Source of the DNA: an uncultured Prevotella sp.
GTDB taxonomy: Bacteria; Bacteroidota; Bacteroidia; Bacteroidales; Bacteroidaceae
Assembly: GCA_944320355.1 (NCBI GenBank)
Contig: CALUHC010000010.1
Location: forward strand, 1-64,000
Direction of reading: 5' to 3'
Length of the DNA: 64,000 nt
Below the pieces are notes generated by a model. That model did no database searches. It worked only from the letters and a program-made list of their open reading frames with translations, and was not told where the DNA came from. Below are positions 46,223 to 54,791 of the stretch, piece after piece. Both the position numbers and the translations under genes were made by a program. The stretch's first letter is position 1; every line of letters starts with the position of its first letter.

Positions 46223-46505
46223 AAAGTAAAAAAGTAAAAGGGTAAAAAGGTAAAAAGCCATGCGGAAGGGGCGTGGCAATACTATGCAGGAGTTCAGACA
46301 TCACTTCAGTAATCAGTAGTTCAGGAGTTGCAGGAGTTCAGACATCACTTCAGTAATCAGTAGTTTAGGAGTTGCAGGAGCTCAGACACCACTCAGTAGT
46401 CAGTAGTTCAGGAGTTGCAGGAGTTCAGACATTGGCTCCTGCATAGTGCTGCCACGCCCCTTCCGCATGGCTTTTTACCTTTTTACCCTTTTACCTTTTT
46501 ACTTT
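46223..46505. repeat. Large inverted repeat with 70-bp arms
   Basis: Arms 46223-46292 and 46436-46505 are complementary with only a few mismatches. The outer part is GTAAAAAG-type words, the inner part GCCATGCGGAAGGGGCGTGG. The ~143-bp loop holds about three copies of a ~44-bp repeat made of CAGGAGTTGCAGGAGTTCAG and CAGTAATCAGTAG words. No coding potential is evident. Confidence 0.85.
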
Positions 46506-46534
46506 CAAAGCCCTTGCCACCCTGTAAGTCATTG

Positions 46535-46644
46535 ATAATCAGTGGGGTTACAAGATGTGCCGTTTTGGCTTGCAAAACGGCACATTTTAGCGTGCAAAAC
46601 GGGTCGTTTCAGAAGCCAAAACGTGCCGTTTTGCAAGGCGAAAC
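46535..46644 (+). repeat. 22-bp-unit repeat element, subfamily C, copy 1
   Basis: Five 22-bp units between dnaA and the MCE gene. The lead unit (ATAATCAGTGGGGTTACAAG) and the downstream CTTTGTTTTTTGA match the copy at 53102. Unit 2 (46557-46578) is nearly the reverse complement of unit 5 (46623-46644). Confidence 0.85.
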
Positions 46645-46717
46645 GGCACGCTTTGTTTTTTGATACGCTTTTTGGGTGAATCTTAGGGGCACATTTTTAG
46701 GAGTTGATCTTCGGGAA

Positions 46718-46921
46718 TTGATCTTTAGGAGTTAAGGAGTTAGAGGAAGTTAAGGAGTTAAGACAAATGCTTTGGCGGATGTCTTGACCTCAGGAGTTAG
46801 GTGGAGTTAAGACAAATGCTTTGCTAATGCACTTTCTTCCAAAGTGCAGGAGTCGTTCATTTCCAAAAGCTATTGTCTTAACTCCTTAACTTCCTCTAAC
46901 TCCTTAACTCCTAAAGATTAA
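46718..46921. repeat. Inverted repeat with ~58-bp GGAGTTAA-word arms
   Basis: Arms 46718-46775 and 46863-46921 match as reverse complements with few differences. They are made of GGAGTTAA and GAAGTTAA words ending in AGACAAATGCTTTGG. It lies just downstream of the MCE gene. Confidence 0.8.
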
Positions 46922-46962
46922 CTCCTAAATAATAAAAACGAGCTCCCAAAGAGATTAACTCC

Positions 46963-47862
46963 CTACTTGTCTTTCCTGCCGAATAGCGAGAAGTGGACGT
47001 AGCGCTTGGGATGCTGGCGCAGGTCTATGAGCAGCGAGTCGGCGCTCATCATGGTGGAGTTGAGGTTGTTGTAGAGCGAGGCATCGCGCATGAGCAGCCC
47101 GAGCGAGCCTTCGTTGCTGTTGAGACGGTCGGTCATCTGGCGCACGTTGTCGAGCGTAGCGTCCACCTTGGCCATGGTCGCGGCCACGTCGAGCTGGCTG
47201 AGGTTGCGCGTCAGGCGGTCCGTATTGTCAAGTATCCCGTCGGCCTTGTCCATCATGCCCGGCACACGGATGTTCACGCTGGCCATGAGAGTGTTGAGCC
47301 GCGCGGTGGTCACGGTCAGGTTGGCGGTTATGCCCTCCACGTTGTGCAGCGAGTTTGCAAGGGCCGGGTCGGCCAGCAGCGCGTTCAGCCGCGTGAGTAT
47401 TGAGTCGAGCTTTGGCAGGGCCTGCTCTATGGTGGGCAGCATATCGGCTGCCTTGTCAAGCATTCCGCCGCTCTTGCCGCCGCTGATGGTGTCGCCCACG
47501 GCCACCATCACGGAGCGGTCGGGGTTGAGTGTCAGGTTCACCTTCACGTTGCCGAGCATATCGCTCTCTATCTTGGCCACGGTGCCGCGAGGCAGGTTCA
47601 TGCGCTTGTCGAGCCCAAGCGAGGCCACAATATGCCCCGTGGAGTAGTCGTAGGCAATGTCCTTGACCACGCCGACCTTATAACCGTCGGCATAGACCGC
47701 GCTCGAAGCCGACAGCCCGCTTATGTCATCGAAAGAGGCATAGTAGACATTCTCGTCGGAGAAAAGGCTCAGTCCCTTGAGAAACTGCAGGCCGAAGAAC
47801 AGCACCACCACCCCTACTATAGCCACGAGGGCTATCTGGACTTCCTTAGTAATGTATTTCAT
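46963..47862 (-). CDS. MCE-domain (MlaD-like) lipid-transport protein
   Basis: An inner-membrane-anchored periplasmic protein of 299 residues. One N-terminal membrane helix (ALVAIVGVVVLFFGLQFLKG) is followed by a single MCE domain (~38-115; YYASFDDISGLSASSAVYAD, VGVVKDI, GTVAKIESDMLGNVKVNL). A long helical tail (~150-290) with coiled-coil-like spacing (VDATLDNVRQMTDRLNSNEG) follows. MCE proteins form rings that pass phospholipids across the envelope with an ABC transporter (MlaEF-type) whose genes are not in this window. It starts 12 bases after the amidase gene, so the two share a transcript. Confidence 0.85.
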   Translation of the reverse strand: MKYITKEVQIALVAIVGVVVLFFGLQFLKGLSLFSDENVYYASFDDISGLSASSAVYADGYKVGVVKDIAYDYSTGHIVASLGLDKRMNLPRGTVAKIESDMLGNVKVNLTLNPDRSVMVAVGDTISGGKSGGMLDKAADMLPTIEQALPKLDSILTRLNALLADPALANSLHNVEGITANLTVTTARLNTLMASVNIRVPGMMDKADGILDNTDRLTRNLSQLDVAATMAKVDATLDNVRQMTDRLNSNEGSLGLLMRDASLYNNLNSTMMSADSLLIDLRQHPKRYVHFSLFGRKDK

Positions 47863-47874
47863 AACTCTATGTTT

Positions 47875-49311
47875 TTATTTCCTTTCAGTTGCCCTGCGCT
47901 GCTTGAACTCGCTCACCGCAGCCGCAACGTCTGTGCGGCTGCCCCCCTTGAAGGCCACGATGAACGCCTCGGGAAACTTGTCGAGCAGCGACTTGCGCAG
48001 GCGGTATATCTCATTATAGTCGGCCGAGGAGCCGCAGGTGTACTTGTAGAGCCCTCCCTCACGGTAGTTCTCTATGCCCTCCACGCCCTTGAACAGCGGG
48101 CTGTCCGGCGGCAGGTTGCGGCTGCTGGCCATCAGTTGCACCTTGAACACAGGCACGCCACCGGCCTCGGCCGGCTCAGCCGGGGTGGCGCCGGCCTGCC
48201 CGCCGGCTGCATCAGGCCGCACGGCAGGCACATCAGCCTGACTCGGCTCGGCCACCGCCGCATCGGCCGCAGTCCCTCCCTCTGCGCCACGGCGCGCTCC
48301 TGCCAGCTCGGCGGCTATGCTCTCGCCAGTGGGCGCGGCCTCCTCGCGGTGCTCAAGCGCGGCCTCACGGGCCTCCTTTTCCGCCTTTTCGGCCTTCTCA
48401 CGGGCCTCGCGCGCCTCGCGTTCGAGCCGCCTGCGCTCGCGGCGCGACAGCCCCTCGCCGTCCTTCTTGCCGCCATCCTTGTCGGGAATCACCTTAGGGA
48501 TGTTGGCGTCAGTGTTGTCCTCGGGCTTATAGGGCACGCTTATCTTGCGGTCGTACTTATGCTTGTAGTCGGCAAAAGCCTGATAGATGCCACGCCCCAG
48601 CGCATCGATGCCTGCCGAAGAGTTGAGGTAGCGCTCCTCGTCGGCGGTGGTGATGAACCCCAGCTCGATGAGGCAGCTCGGCATGGACGTCTCGCGCAGC
48701 ACGAGGAAACCGGCCTGCTTAACGCCCTTGTTGGCGCGGCCGGTGGAGGCACAGGCACGCCGCTGCACGTAGCGGGCCAGCTCTACGCTCTTCTCCATGT
48801 TGCGGTCCTGCATGAACTCGAACAGGATGTAACTCTCAGACGAGTTAGGGTCGAACCCCTCATAGTGCTGCTTGTAGTCACTCTCGAACAGAATCACTGA
48901 GTTTTCGCGCTTGGCCACGTCGAGGTTGTCGGCCGCGCGGTGCATTCCAAGAGTATAGGTCTCTATGCCCCTGGCCACCTTTCCGCGCGGCAGGGCGTTG
49001 GTATGTATGGATATGAAGAGGTCGGCCTTGTTGCGGTTGGCTATGTTCGCCCGCTCGTGCAACGGCACGAAAACATCCGTCTTGCGGGTATATACGACCT
49101 TGACATCGGGAAAATTGCGCTCCACATAGCGTCCGAAAGCCAGCGCAACGCTGAGATTGATGTTCTTTTCCTTTGAAATCTTGCCCACGGCACCAGTGTC
49201 GTGGCCACCGTGACCGGCATCAATGACAAGCGTGAACCGCCCGTTCGCCGCAGCAGCCACCGCGGCAACAAGCACCAATATCCACGCCAACGCAACCAGC
49301 CTTCTGCCCAT
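47875..49311 (-). CDS. N-acetylmuramoyl-L-alanine amidase with SPOR-like tail
   Basis: An exported zinc amidase that cuts the peptide stem from peptidoglycan, 478 residues. A signal peptide is followed by the Amidase_3 domain (~25-260), whose zinc motifs are visible: VIDAGHGGHDTGA, LFISIHTNALP and CLIELGFITT with the catalytic Glu. A charged Arg/Glu/Ala-rich linker follows (~285-400; RRERRRLEREAREAREKAEK), then a SPOR-like domain (~410-470; FKVQLMASSRNLPP, LYKYTCGSSADYNEI) that would target denuded glycan at the division site. It has a clean promoter and is followed by the MCE gene. Confidence 0.9.
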   Translation of the reverse strand: MGRRLVALAWILVLVAAVAAAANGRFTLVIDAGHGGHDTGAVGKISKEKNINLSVALAFGRYVERNFPDVKVVYTRKTDVFVPLHERANIANRNKADLFISIHTNALPRGKVARGIETYTLGMHRAADNLDVAKRENSVILFESDYKQHYEGFDPNSSESYILFEFMQDRNMEKSVELARYVQRRACASTGRANKGVKQAGFLVLRETSMPSCLIELGFITTADEERYLNSSAGIDALGRGIYQAFADYKHKYDRKISVPYKPEDNTDANIPKVIPDKDGGKKDGEGLSRRERRRLEREAREAREKAEKAEKEAREAALEHREEAAPTGESIAAELAGARRGAEGGTAADAAVAEPSQADVPAVRPDAAGGQAGATPAEPAEAGGVPVFKVQLMASSRNLPPDSPLFKGVEGIENYREGGLYKYTCGSSADYNEIYRLRKSLLDKFPEAFIVAFKGGSRTDVAAAVSEFKQRRATERK

Positions 49312-49328
49312 AACGCTTTAAAATTATG

Positions 49329-49360
49329 CAAAAGTAATTATTAATCCCGTAAAACTCAAA
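49329..49360 (-). promoter_or_regulatory. Promoter of the amidase-MCE pair
   Basis: Minus-strand TTTG (49357-49360), 20 bases, TACTTTTG (49329-49336), an exact Bacteroidetes-type promoter 17 bases before the start. Confidence 0.75.
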
Positions 49361-49409
49361 ACATCCAGAAAGTTTTATCATTTATTAAGGGATGGGAGCT
49401 GTCCATCTC

Positions 49410-49536
49410 AAGGAGTTAAGAAGTCTGGGAGTTAAGGAGTTTAGACAATAGCTGTGAGAATGAAAAACTCCTGCGCTTTGGAAGAAGGCATTTCAACAAA
49501 GCATTTGTCTAAACTCCTTAACTTCCTGACTCCTTA
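49410..49536. repeat. Inverted repeat with GGAGTTAAGGAGTTTAGACA arms
   Basis: Left arm 49410-49453 and right arm 49499-49536 are largely complementary and share words with the inverted repeat at 46718-46921 (AGACAATAGCT versus AGACAAATGCT). It lies between folB and the amidase promoter. Confidence 0.7.
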
Positions 49537-49569
49537 CCCCCTTCTTACTTCCTCTAATTCCTTAACTCC

Positions 49570-49965
49570 TTATTTATATGAGCTTTGCGAGCACCCATCA
49601 TTTATCAAATGAATCTCCACGCCGGCTCCGTCGCAACAGGCTCCCATCGGCGGATTTACCTTAGTGACACTCAGGTCAACCGACACTATGGCCGGAAATG
49701 CCTTCAACAACGCCTCGCCCATGCGCCCGGCGACGTGCTCTACGAGGCGTGAGGGCCTGGCCATCTCGCGTTTCACGATGTCGTAAATGTCGGCATAGCT
49801 CAGTGTGTCGCGCACATCGTCGGTCACGATGGCCCGCTCCACGTTGTAACCCACGCGAACATCCACTATGAAGTCGGCTCCGACAACCGTCTCCTGCGGC
49901 GAAACACCATGGCGGGCGTGCATCCGCACACCGCGCAACGTTATGTATGAGGATTGGATTTGCAT
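49570..49965 (-). CDS. folB: Dihydroneopterin aldolase
   Basis: Cytoplasmic enzyme of folate synthesis that cleaves 7,8-dihydroneopterin to 6-hydroxymethyl-dihydropterin and glycolaldehyde. The 131 residues match the family. Conserved points are VRMHARHGVSPQETVVGADF (with the active-site Glu), TLSYADIYDIVKREM, SRLVEHVAGRM and the catalytic Lys in SVTKVNPPMG. The tail after NPP is a few residues longer than usual. It lies downstream of nrdJ after a ~300-base gap filled with repeats, so co-transcription is uncertain. Confidence 0.92.
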   Translation of the reverse strand: MQIQSSYITLRGVRMHARHGVSPQETVVGADFIVDVRVGYNVERAIVTDDVRDTLSYADIYDIVKREMARPSRLVEHVAGRMGEALLKAFPAIVSVDLSVTKVNPPMGACCDGAGVEIHLINDGCSQSSYK

Positions 49966-49977
49966 ATTATCTTATCC

Positions 49978-50126
49978 AGAAGTTAAAGAAGTTAACTGAA
50001 GTTATCGCTCCACTGCGTTCCGCTCGGGAAGTTAGCGGACGGATGTCTTTCTTATTTAGGAAATTAAAGAAGTTAACGGGAGTCATCGCTCCACAACGTT
50101 CCGCTCGGGAAGCCAACAGACGAATG
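49978..50126 (+). repeat. GTTAAC-rich hairpin family, tandem pair
   Basis: Two consecutive copies (49978-50046 and 50057-50126), each AAAGAAGTTAAC, CGCTCCAC, GTTCCGCTCGGGAAG. An inverted partial partner (CTTTAACTTCCGCGACCGAC) lies at 50192-50225 or so. The pair fills the gap between nrdJ and folB. Confidence 0.75.
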
Positions 50127-50149
50127 CCTTGTGGAAAGAGAAGCCTAAG

Positions 50150-50165
50150 CCTCCCCGTGTGGAGG
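50150..50165. repeat. CCTCCCC/GGAGG hairpin in the nrdJ-folB gap
   Basis: CCTCCCCGTGTGGAGG, of the same class as 34581, 41850 and 44224. Confidence 0.55.
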
Positions 50166-50263
50166 TTGGAGGGTCAACTCCTCCCACAAGACATTTGTCC
50201 TTTAACTTCCGCGACCGACAGGGAGCTAACTTCTTTCAACTTCCTTGACTTCCATGCCGCCTC

Positions 50264-52828
50264 CTATCCGCACCTGCTGGCGCCGCAGTTCTTGCAGATG
50301 AGGCAGCCCTCCTGGTAGACGAGCGACTCATGTCCGCACACGGGACACTTCTGCCCCTTGGCTTCGGTGCCGTCAACGACGTATTTCTTCAGGGCACGCT
50401 CCACTCCGTTCTTCCACGTGTTGATGCTCTCGTCCTTCAGCTGGAGCGACCCTACGAGCTTGATGACGTGCTCGATGGGCATCCGGTAGCGCAGAACGCC
50501 GCTGATGAGCTTGGCGTAATTCCAGTACTCGGGGTTGAACTTCTCGCTCAGTCCCTCCACCGTCGTCTTGTATCCGCGCTTGTTCTCAAACTGGAAGTCG
50601 TAGCGGTGCTTGCCGTTCTCGTCGGTCTGCTTGATTATCTTGCCCTTGGTCACGGTCTTGGGCAGCACTATTCCTTCCTCGTCGTCCTGCAAACCGGTGA
50701 AGATCTCGTAGGGATAGCCCTTCAGGAGGCCTACGAAAGCCACCCACTTCTCCTTGTTGTTCTGGAAGCGAACCACGTCGCACTCCAGTTCCTTGGGCCT
50801 AACCTCGGTCACTTCGGGCTGCTTGCAGGGTGCCGGCTCGGCTGTCTGGGCCGCTCCCTCGCCCTTCTTGTCCTTCTTCGACACAGAGATCATAACGCCC
50901 GAGCGGCTTCCCTCACGGTAGATGGTGCAGCCCTTGCAGCCCGAACGCCATGCCTCGACATAGAGACGGTTAACGAGAGCCTCGTCGACGTCGGCCGGAA
51001 GGTTTATCGTCACGCTTATGGAGTGGTCCACCCACTTCTGGATTGCGCCCTGCATACGCACCTTCATCACCCAGTCAACGTCGTTGGCCGTGGCTTTATA
51101 ATAAGGTGAGCGCGCCACCAGGTCGTCTATTTCCTCCTGTGTGTACTTCTTCTCCGTGTCATAGCCGTTCACCTCCATCCACCTGAGGAACTTGCTGTGA
51201 TACACTATATACTCCTCGAACGAGTCGCCAACCTCATCTACATAGTCCACATGAACGTTGGCATCGCCGGGATTAACCTTGCGGCGGCGCTTGTAGACGG
51301 GCATGAACACCGGCTCGATGCCGCTCGTGGTCTGGGTCATAAGGCTCGTTGTGCCGGTGGGAGCGATGGTCAGGCAGGCTATGTTGCGGCGGCCGTACTT
51401 GGCCATGTCCTCGTAGAGCTGCGGGTCGGCCTCGCGCAGACGGGCCACAAAGGGATTGTCCTTCTCGCGCTCAGCGTCATATACGGCGAAGGCACCGCGC
51501 TCGCGGGCCATCTCGACAGACGAGCGATAGGCCGTCAGGGCGAGCGTCTTGTGAACCTCGACAGAGAAGGCCGTGGCCTCATCGGAGCCATAGCGCAGCC
51601 CCATGGCGGCCAGCATATCGCCCTCGGCGGTGATGCCCACGCCCGTGCGGCGGCCCATTCCACTCTTCTTCTTTATCTTCTCCCAGAGGTGACGCTCGGC
51701 ACCTTTCACCTCGTCGCTCTGCGGGTCGCTGTCCACTTTCGCCTGTATCAGGTCTATCTTCTCCAGCTCCAGGTCAACGATGTCGTCCATTATGCGCTGC
51801 GCCGCGTAGACATGACGGCGGAAGAGGTCGTAGTCGAAGCGGGCGTTAGGCGTGAACGGGTCGATGACATACGAGTAGAGGTTTATCGAAAGCAGGCGGC
51901 ACGAGTCGTAAGGGCACAGCGGTATCTCGCCGCAAGGGTTTGTGGAGACGGTGCGGAAGCCCAGGTCGGCATAGCAGTCGGGCAGGCTCTCGCGTATGAT
52001 GGTGTCCCAGAAGAGCACTCCCGGCTCGGCACTCTTCCACGCGTTGTGCACGATTTTCTCCCAAAGAGCCTTCGCGTCTATCTCCTTCCGGTAGTCGGGC
52101 GTGTCACTGTATATGGGGAACTGCTGCACGTATGGGCGCCCGTTGATGGCCGCCTCCATGAACTCATCGTCTATCTTCACCGACACATTGGCCCCGGTCA
52201 CCTTGCCTTCGGTCATCTTGGCGTCGATGAACGCCTCGCTGTCGGGGTGCCTTATGCTCACGGAGAGCATCAGCGCGCCGCGCCGTCCGTCCTGAGCCAC
52301 CTCGCGTGTGGAGTTGCTGTAGCGCTCCATGAACGGCACGAGGCCGGTGGAGGTGAGCGCGGAGTTGTTCACGGGCGAGCCTTTCGGGCGTATGTGCGAC
52401 ATATCGTGGCCCACGCCCCCGCGCCGCTTCATCAGCTGCACCTGCTCCTCGTCTATGCGCATTATGGCTCCGTAGGAGTCGGCGTCGCCGTCGAGGCCTA
52501 TCACGAAGCAGTTGCTCAGCGAGGCTATCTGGTGGTTGTTGCCGATGCCGGTCATGGGACTGCCCGCCGGGATGATGTAGCGGAAATGGTCGAGCAGGCC
52601 GAACACCTCTTCGGCCGACATCGGGTTGGCGTACTTCTGCTCTATGCGGGCAATCTCGCCAGCCAGCCTCCAGTGCATATCCACGGGCGACTTCTCGTAT
52701 ATGTTGCCGAAGCTGTCCTTCATGGCATACTTGTTCACCCACACGCGGGCGGCCAGCTCGTCGCCCCCAAAATACTCCAAGGAAGCGGCAAACGCCTCCT
52801 CGTATGTGAAAGTCTTGTTGGAATTCAT
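50264..52828 (-). CDS. nrdJ: Adenosylcobalamin-dependent (class II) ribonucleotide reductase
   Basis: Makes deoxyribonucleotides with a B12-derived radical, without oxygen and without an NrdB subunit. The 854-residue protein has the ten-stranded barrel landmarks: GIGNNHQIASLSNCFVIG, GGVGHDMSHIRPKGSPVNNS, VSTNPCGEIPLCPYDSC with the active-site Cys and Glu, and TIAPTGTTSLMTQTTSGIEP. The C-terminal part (~560-760) holds the second conserved block, CKGCTIYREGSR, and the chain ends in a zinc-ribbon-like CPVCGHESLVYQEGCLICK for redox recycling. Met at 52828 is chosen; a frame open to 52966 adds basic sequence overlapping the promoter. It depends on B12 supply, possibly via the BtuB-like receptor at 42010. 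Confidence 0.93.
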   Translation of the reverse strand: MNSNKTFTYEEAFAASLEYFGGDELAARVWVNKYAMKDSFGNIYEKSPVDMHWRLAGEIARIEQKYANPMSAEEVFGLLDHFRYIIPAGSPMTGIGNNHQIASLSNCFVIGLDGDADSYGAIMRIDEEQVQLMKRRGGVGHDMSHIRPKGSPVNNSALTSTGLVPFMERYSNSTREVAQDGRRGALMLSVSIRHPDSEAFIDAKMTEGKVTGANVSVKIDDEFMEAAINGRPYVQQFPIYSDTPDYRKEIDAKALWEKIVHNAWKSAEPGVLFWDTIIRESLPDCYADLGFRTVSTNPCGEIPLCPYDSCRLLSINLYSYVIDPFTPNARFDYDLFRRHVYAAQRIMDDIVDLELEKIDLIQAKVDSDPQSDEVKGAERHLWEKIKKKSGMGRRTGVGITAEGDMLAAMGLRYGSDEATAFSVEVHKTLALTAYRSSVEMARERGAFAVYDAEREKDNPFVARLREADPQLYEDMAKYGRRNIACLTIAPTGTTSLMTQTTSGIEPVFMPVYKRRRKVNPGDANVHVDYVDEVGDSFEEYIVYHSKFLRWMEVNGYDTEKKYTQEEIDDLVARSPYYKATANDVDWVMKVRMQGAIQKWVDHSISVTINLPADVDEALVNRLYVEAWRSGCKGCTIYREGSRSGVMISVSKKDKKGEGAAQTAEPAPCKQPEVTEVRPKELECDVVRFQNNKEKWVAFVGLLKGYPYEIFTGLQDDEEGIVLPKTVTKGKIIKQTDENGKHRYDFQFENKRGYKTTVEGLSEKFNPEYWNYAKLISGVLRYRMPIEHVIKLVGSLQLKDESINTWKNGVERALKKYVVDGTEAKGQKCPVCGHESLVYQEGCLICKNCGASRCG

Positions 52829-52851
52829 CTTGAAAAAATTGATTGCGAGGG

Positions 52852-52859
52852 CAAAGTTA
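52852..52859 (-). promoter_or_regulatory. -7 box of nrdJ
   Basis: Minus-strand TAACTTTG matches TAnnTTTG, 23 bases before the start at 52828. No clear -33 box; no cobalamin riboswitch is recognisable in this short leader. Confidence 0.5.
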
Positions 52860-53101
52860 GACCTTTTTTGCGAGATAGGGAAATATTTTTTGAGAAAACT
52901 TTTTGAACTTTTTGCGTCGGAAAATTTTCCGAAACGGGAAACGTACCTAAACACATTGGCTGTCAAAATATGCCACCATCACCATGCGACAAGACCTGCC
53001 CGGCAGACAAAGCGCAGCGACCCATGCCTCAATGCAGGCAGGAGGGCACCCTTGCTTTTTGTCCTGCGCCGCCAGACAGGCACCGTCTCCGTAACCATCT
53101 G

Positions 53102-53211
53102 ATAATCAGTGGAGTTACAAAACGTGCCGTTTTGCGCTCCAAAACGACCCGTTTCGGACGTTAAAACATGCCGTTTTGGAGCGCAAAACGGCACGTTTCA
53201 CAATGCGAAAC
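53102..53211 (+). repeat. 22-bp-unit repeat element, subfamily C, copy 2
   Basis: Five 22-bp units between nrdJ and the PepSY gene. A perfect 25-bp inverted repeat joins 53122-53146 with 53172-53196 (ACGTGCCGTTTTGCGCTCC is part of the left arm), so units 2 and 4 are exact reverse complements. Confidence 0.88.
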
Positions 53212-53285
53212 TGATGGCTTTGTTTTTTGACACAAATGCAGCCGCACGGCAAGAGCGTAAAAGCGCACATGAAAAACAACGCGCG

Positions 53286-54512
53286 TCACCTTCTCACAAG
53301 CAGCCTCCTCATCCACAGATAGTAGCCCGTGAGCGGCAGGACAGCGCCAAGCAGGGCCGCCAGGAACCACAGTATGCGCGTGAACAGCCCGCCGAACGAG
53401 CCCACATGGACTGAATATATCCATCCGCGCAGCTTGCCCGAAGGGGCTGAGCCGGCATAGAGCGTGGAACCGCTGATGCTCCCCGACGCCTTGTCGAAGG
53501 TGTAGCGGTCGGCGGCGCGGCTGTTGCCAAAGCCTCCATGCGACACTGTCGCCGTGCCGCTGCCCACGGTTATGCGGCTGAAACCGGGATTGCCGGCCTT
53601 CAGCCTGTCGCAGACAGCCTGCCAACCGGCATATTCGCTACCCGCCGCGAGCTGCCTCTCGCCATGCCCGCCGCGACCCTCGCCGCGGCCTCCGCGGTTG
53701 CCATGGCTGGCTCCGCCGCCTGCGCTGCGCTCCTTGCCAGCGCCTGCGCCACCGGCATCAGCACCGCCGTGCGCCGACGCCACTGCCGCCTTGGCAGCCG
53801 GCCTGCCAGAGCCTTGGCCCTGCTCCACGCCAAAAACGGCATAGAAGCCTGTGCGATACCACCCGAACGACCACGTAAGGCCGGTGAGAGCCATAGCGAG
53901 CAACAGCAGCACCACATACATTCCGCCGGCCATGTGCAGACTGTGCCAGAAACGGAAAGCCCCGCGACCTACGGTGACAGTGAGCCTGCGGCGCAGCTCA
54001 CCGCGCCTGCGCGGCCACCACAACACCACGCCCGACACGAGCGCGAGCACGAACATGATGACCGAAATGCCTACAACCATCTTGCCGACGGTCATGTCGC
54101 CGCGCTGCTCGGGGGCGTCGAAGAGCCAGCGATGCAGGAAAAACATCGCGGTGAAGAACGCCGAACGCTCGTGGCGGCCCTTCACTTCGCCAGTGTATTG
54201 GTCCACGTAGAGGGCGGCGCGGTGGGGTTTCGACAGACTCACCTCGTAGGTCCGGGACGGGTCTGCATACACCGTCACGCCCGTTATCGACACGCTGTCG
54301 GGCAGCGACCGCCCCACCCTCTCCATCAGGACGCCCATGGGCAGCGCGCCGCCAGAGGCATCGTCCACATAGAAGAGGCTGCGGCGGGTCAGCATATCCA
54401 CCTCGTCCTCAAACACAAGCATGGCACCCGTGAAGCACACCACTACCATGACCAGCCCCAACGGCACGGACATCCACAGGTGAATCTTGCGAAATAGTTT
54501 TCTCGTTGTCAT
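53286..54512 (-). CDS. PepSY-associated transmembrane protein of an iron-uptake set
   Basis: A membrane protein of 408 residues with the PepSY_TM layout. Helix 1 is in IHLWMSVPLGLVMVVVCFTGAMLVFEDEV; helices at about 135, 185 and 375 follow (VVLLLLAMALTGLTW, ILWFLAALLGAVLPLTGYYL). Such proteins accompany siderophore or haem receptors and may reduce or release the imported iron; that is family knowledge, not shown here. Between helices 3 and 4 is an odd Gly/Ala/Arg/His-rich insertion (~235-300; GGADAGGAGAGKERSAGG, NRGGRGEGRGGHGE) predicted to be disordered. It is third in the order TonB receptor, DUF4374, PepSY. Confidence 0.82.
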   Translation of the reverse strand: MTTRKLFRKIHLWMSVPLGLVMVVVCFTGAMLVFEDEVDMLTRRSLFYVDDASGGALPMGVLMERVGRSLPDSVSITGVTVYADPSRTYEVSLSKPHRAALYVDQYTGEVKGRHERSAFFTAMFFLHRWLFDAPEQRGDMTVGKMVVGISVIMFVLALVSGVVLWWPRRRGELRRRLTVTVGRGAFRFWHSLHMAGGMYVVLLLLAMALTGLTWSFGWYRTGFYAVFGVEQGQGSGRPAAKAAVASAHGGADAGGAGAGKERSAGGGASHGNRGGRGEGRGGHGERQLAAGSEYAGWQAVCDRLKAGNPGFSRITVGSGTATVSHGGFGNSRAADRYTFDKASGSISGSTLYAGSAPSGKLRGWIYSVHVGSFGGLFTRILWFLAALLGAVLPLTGYYLWMRRLLVRR

Positions 54513-54531
54513 TTTTTCAAGAAATTGTTTT

Positions 54532-54605
54532 TGTCGGGAATTAAAGAAGTCAACGGGAGTTATCGCCCCACTTCGTTCCGCTCGGGAAGTTAACGGACAA
54601 ATGTT
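54532..54605 (+). repeat. GTTAAC-rich hairpin family, copy before the PepSY gene
   Basis: AATTAAAGAAGTCAACGGGA, then CGCCCCACTTCGTTCCGCTC and GGGAAGTTAACGGACAAATG, in the 276-base gap between the DUF4374 and PepSY genes. Confidence 0.75.
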
Positions 54606-54762
54606 TTGCGTTTGGCGTAGACCAAGCCTCCACTTGCTAAGGCCGGAAGGGCCTCTCCGTTCATACTGCCACTAAGTAGAGGGGAGGCGGAGGCGACTCC
54701 CCATCACTCCCAATCGGATGTGCGTTTGCTGTCAAATGGCCGTGCCATTCCGCACGGCCATT

Positions 54763-54791
54763 CTCAACTTTCCAGTCTCAATTCTCAATTA
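54763..54791 (-). repeat. CTCAATT words at the DUF4374 stop codon
   Basis: CATTCTCAACTTTCC then TCTCAATTCTCAATTAATC touches the stop of the DUF4374 gene. It resembles the AATTCTTAATT words at the ends of dnaA and the BtuB-like gene, but is shorter. Confidence 0.5.

Noticed and set aside
46535-46644. 22-bp arrays as CRISPR
   Set aside because: Units abut with no spacers, are degenerate, and no cas gene is present.
52829-52966. Upstream start for nrdJ at 52966
   Set aside because: The extra 46 residues are basic and not family-like, and they overlap the promoter; the Met at 52828 fits the enzyme's usual start.
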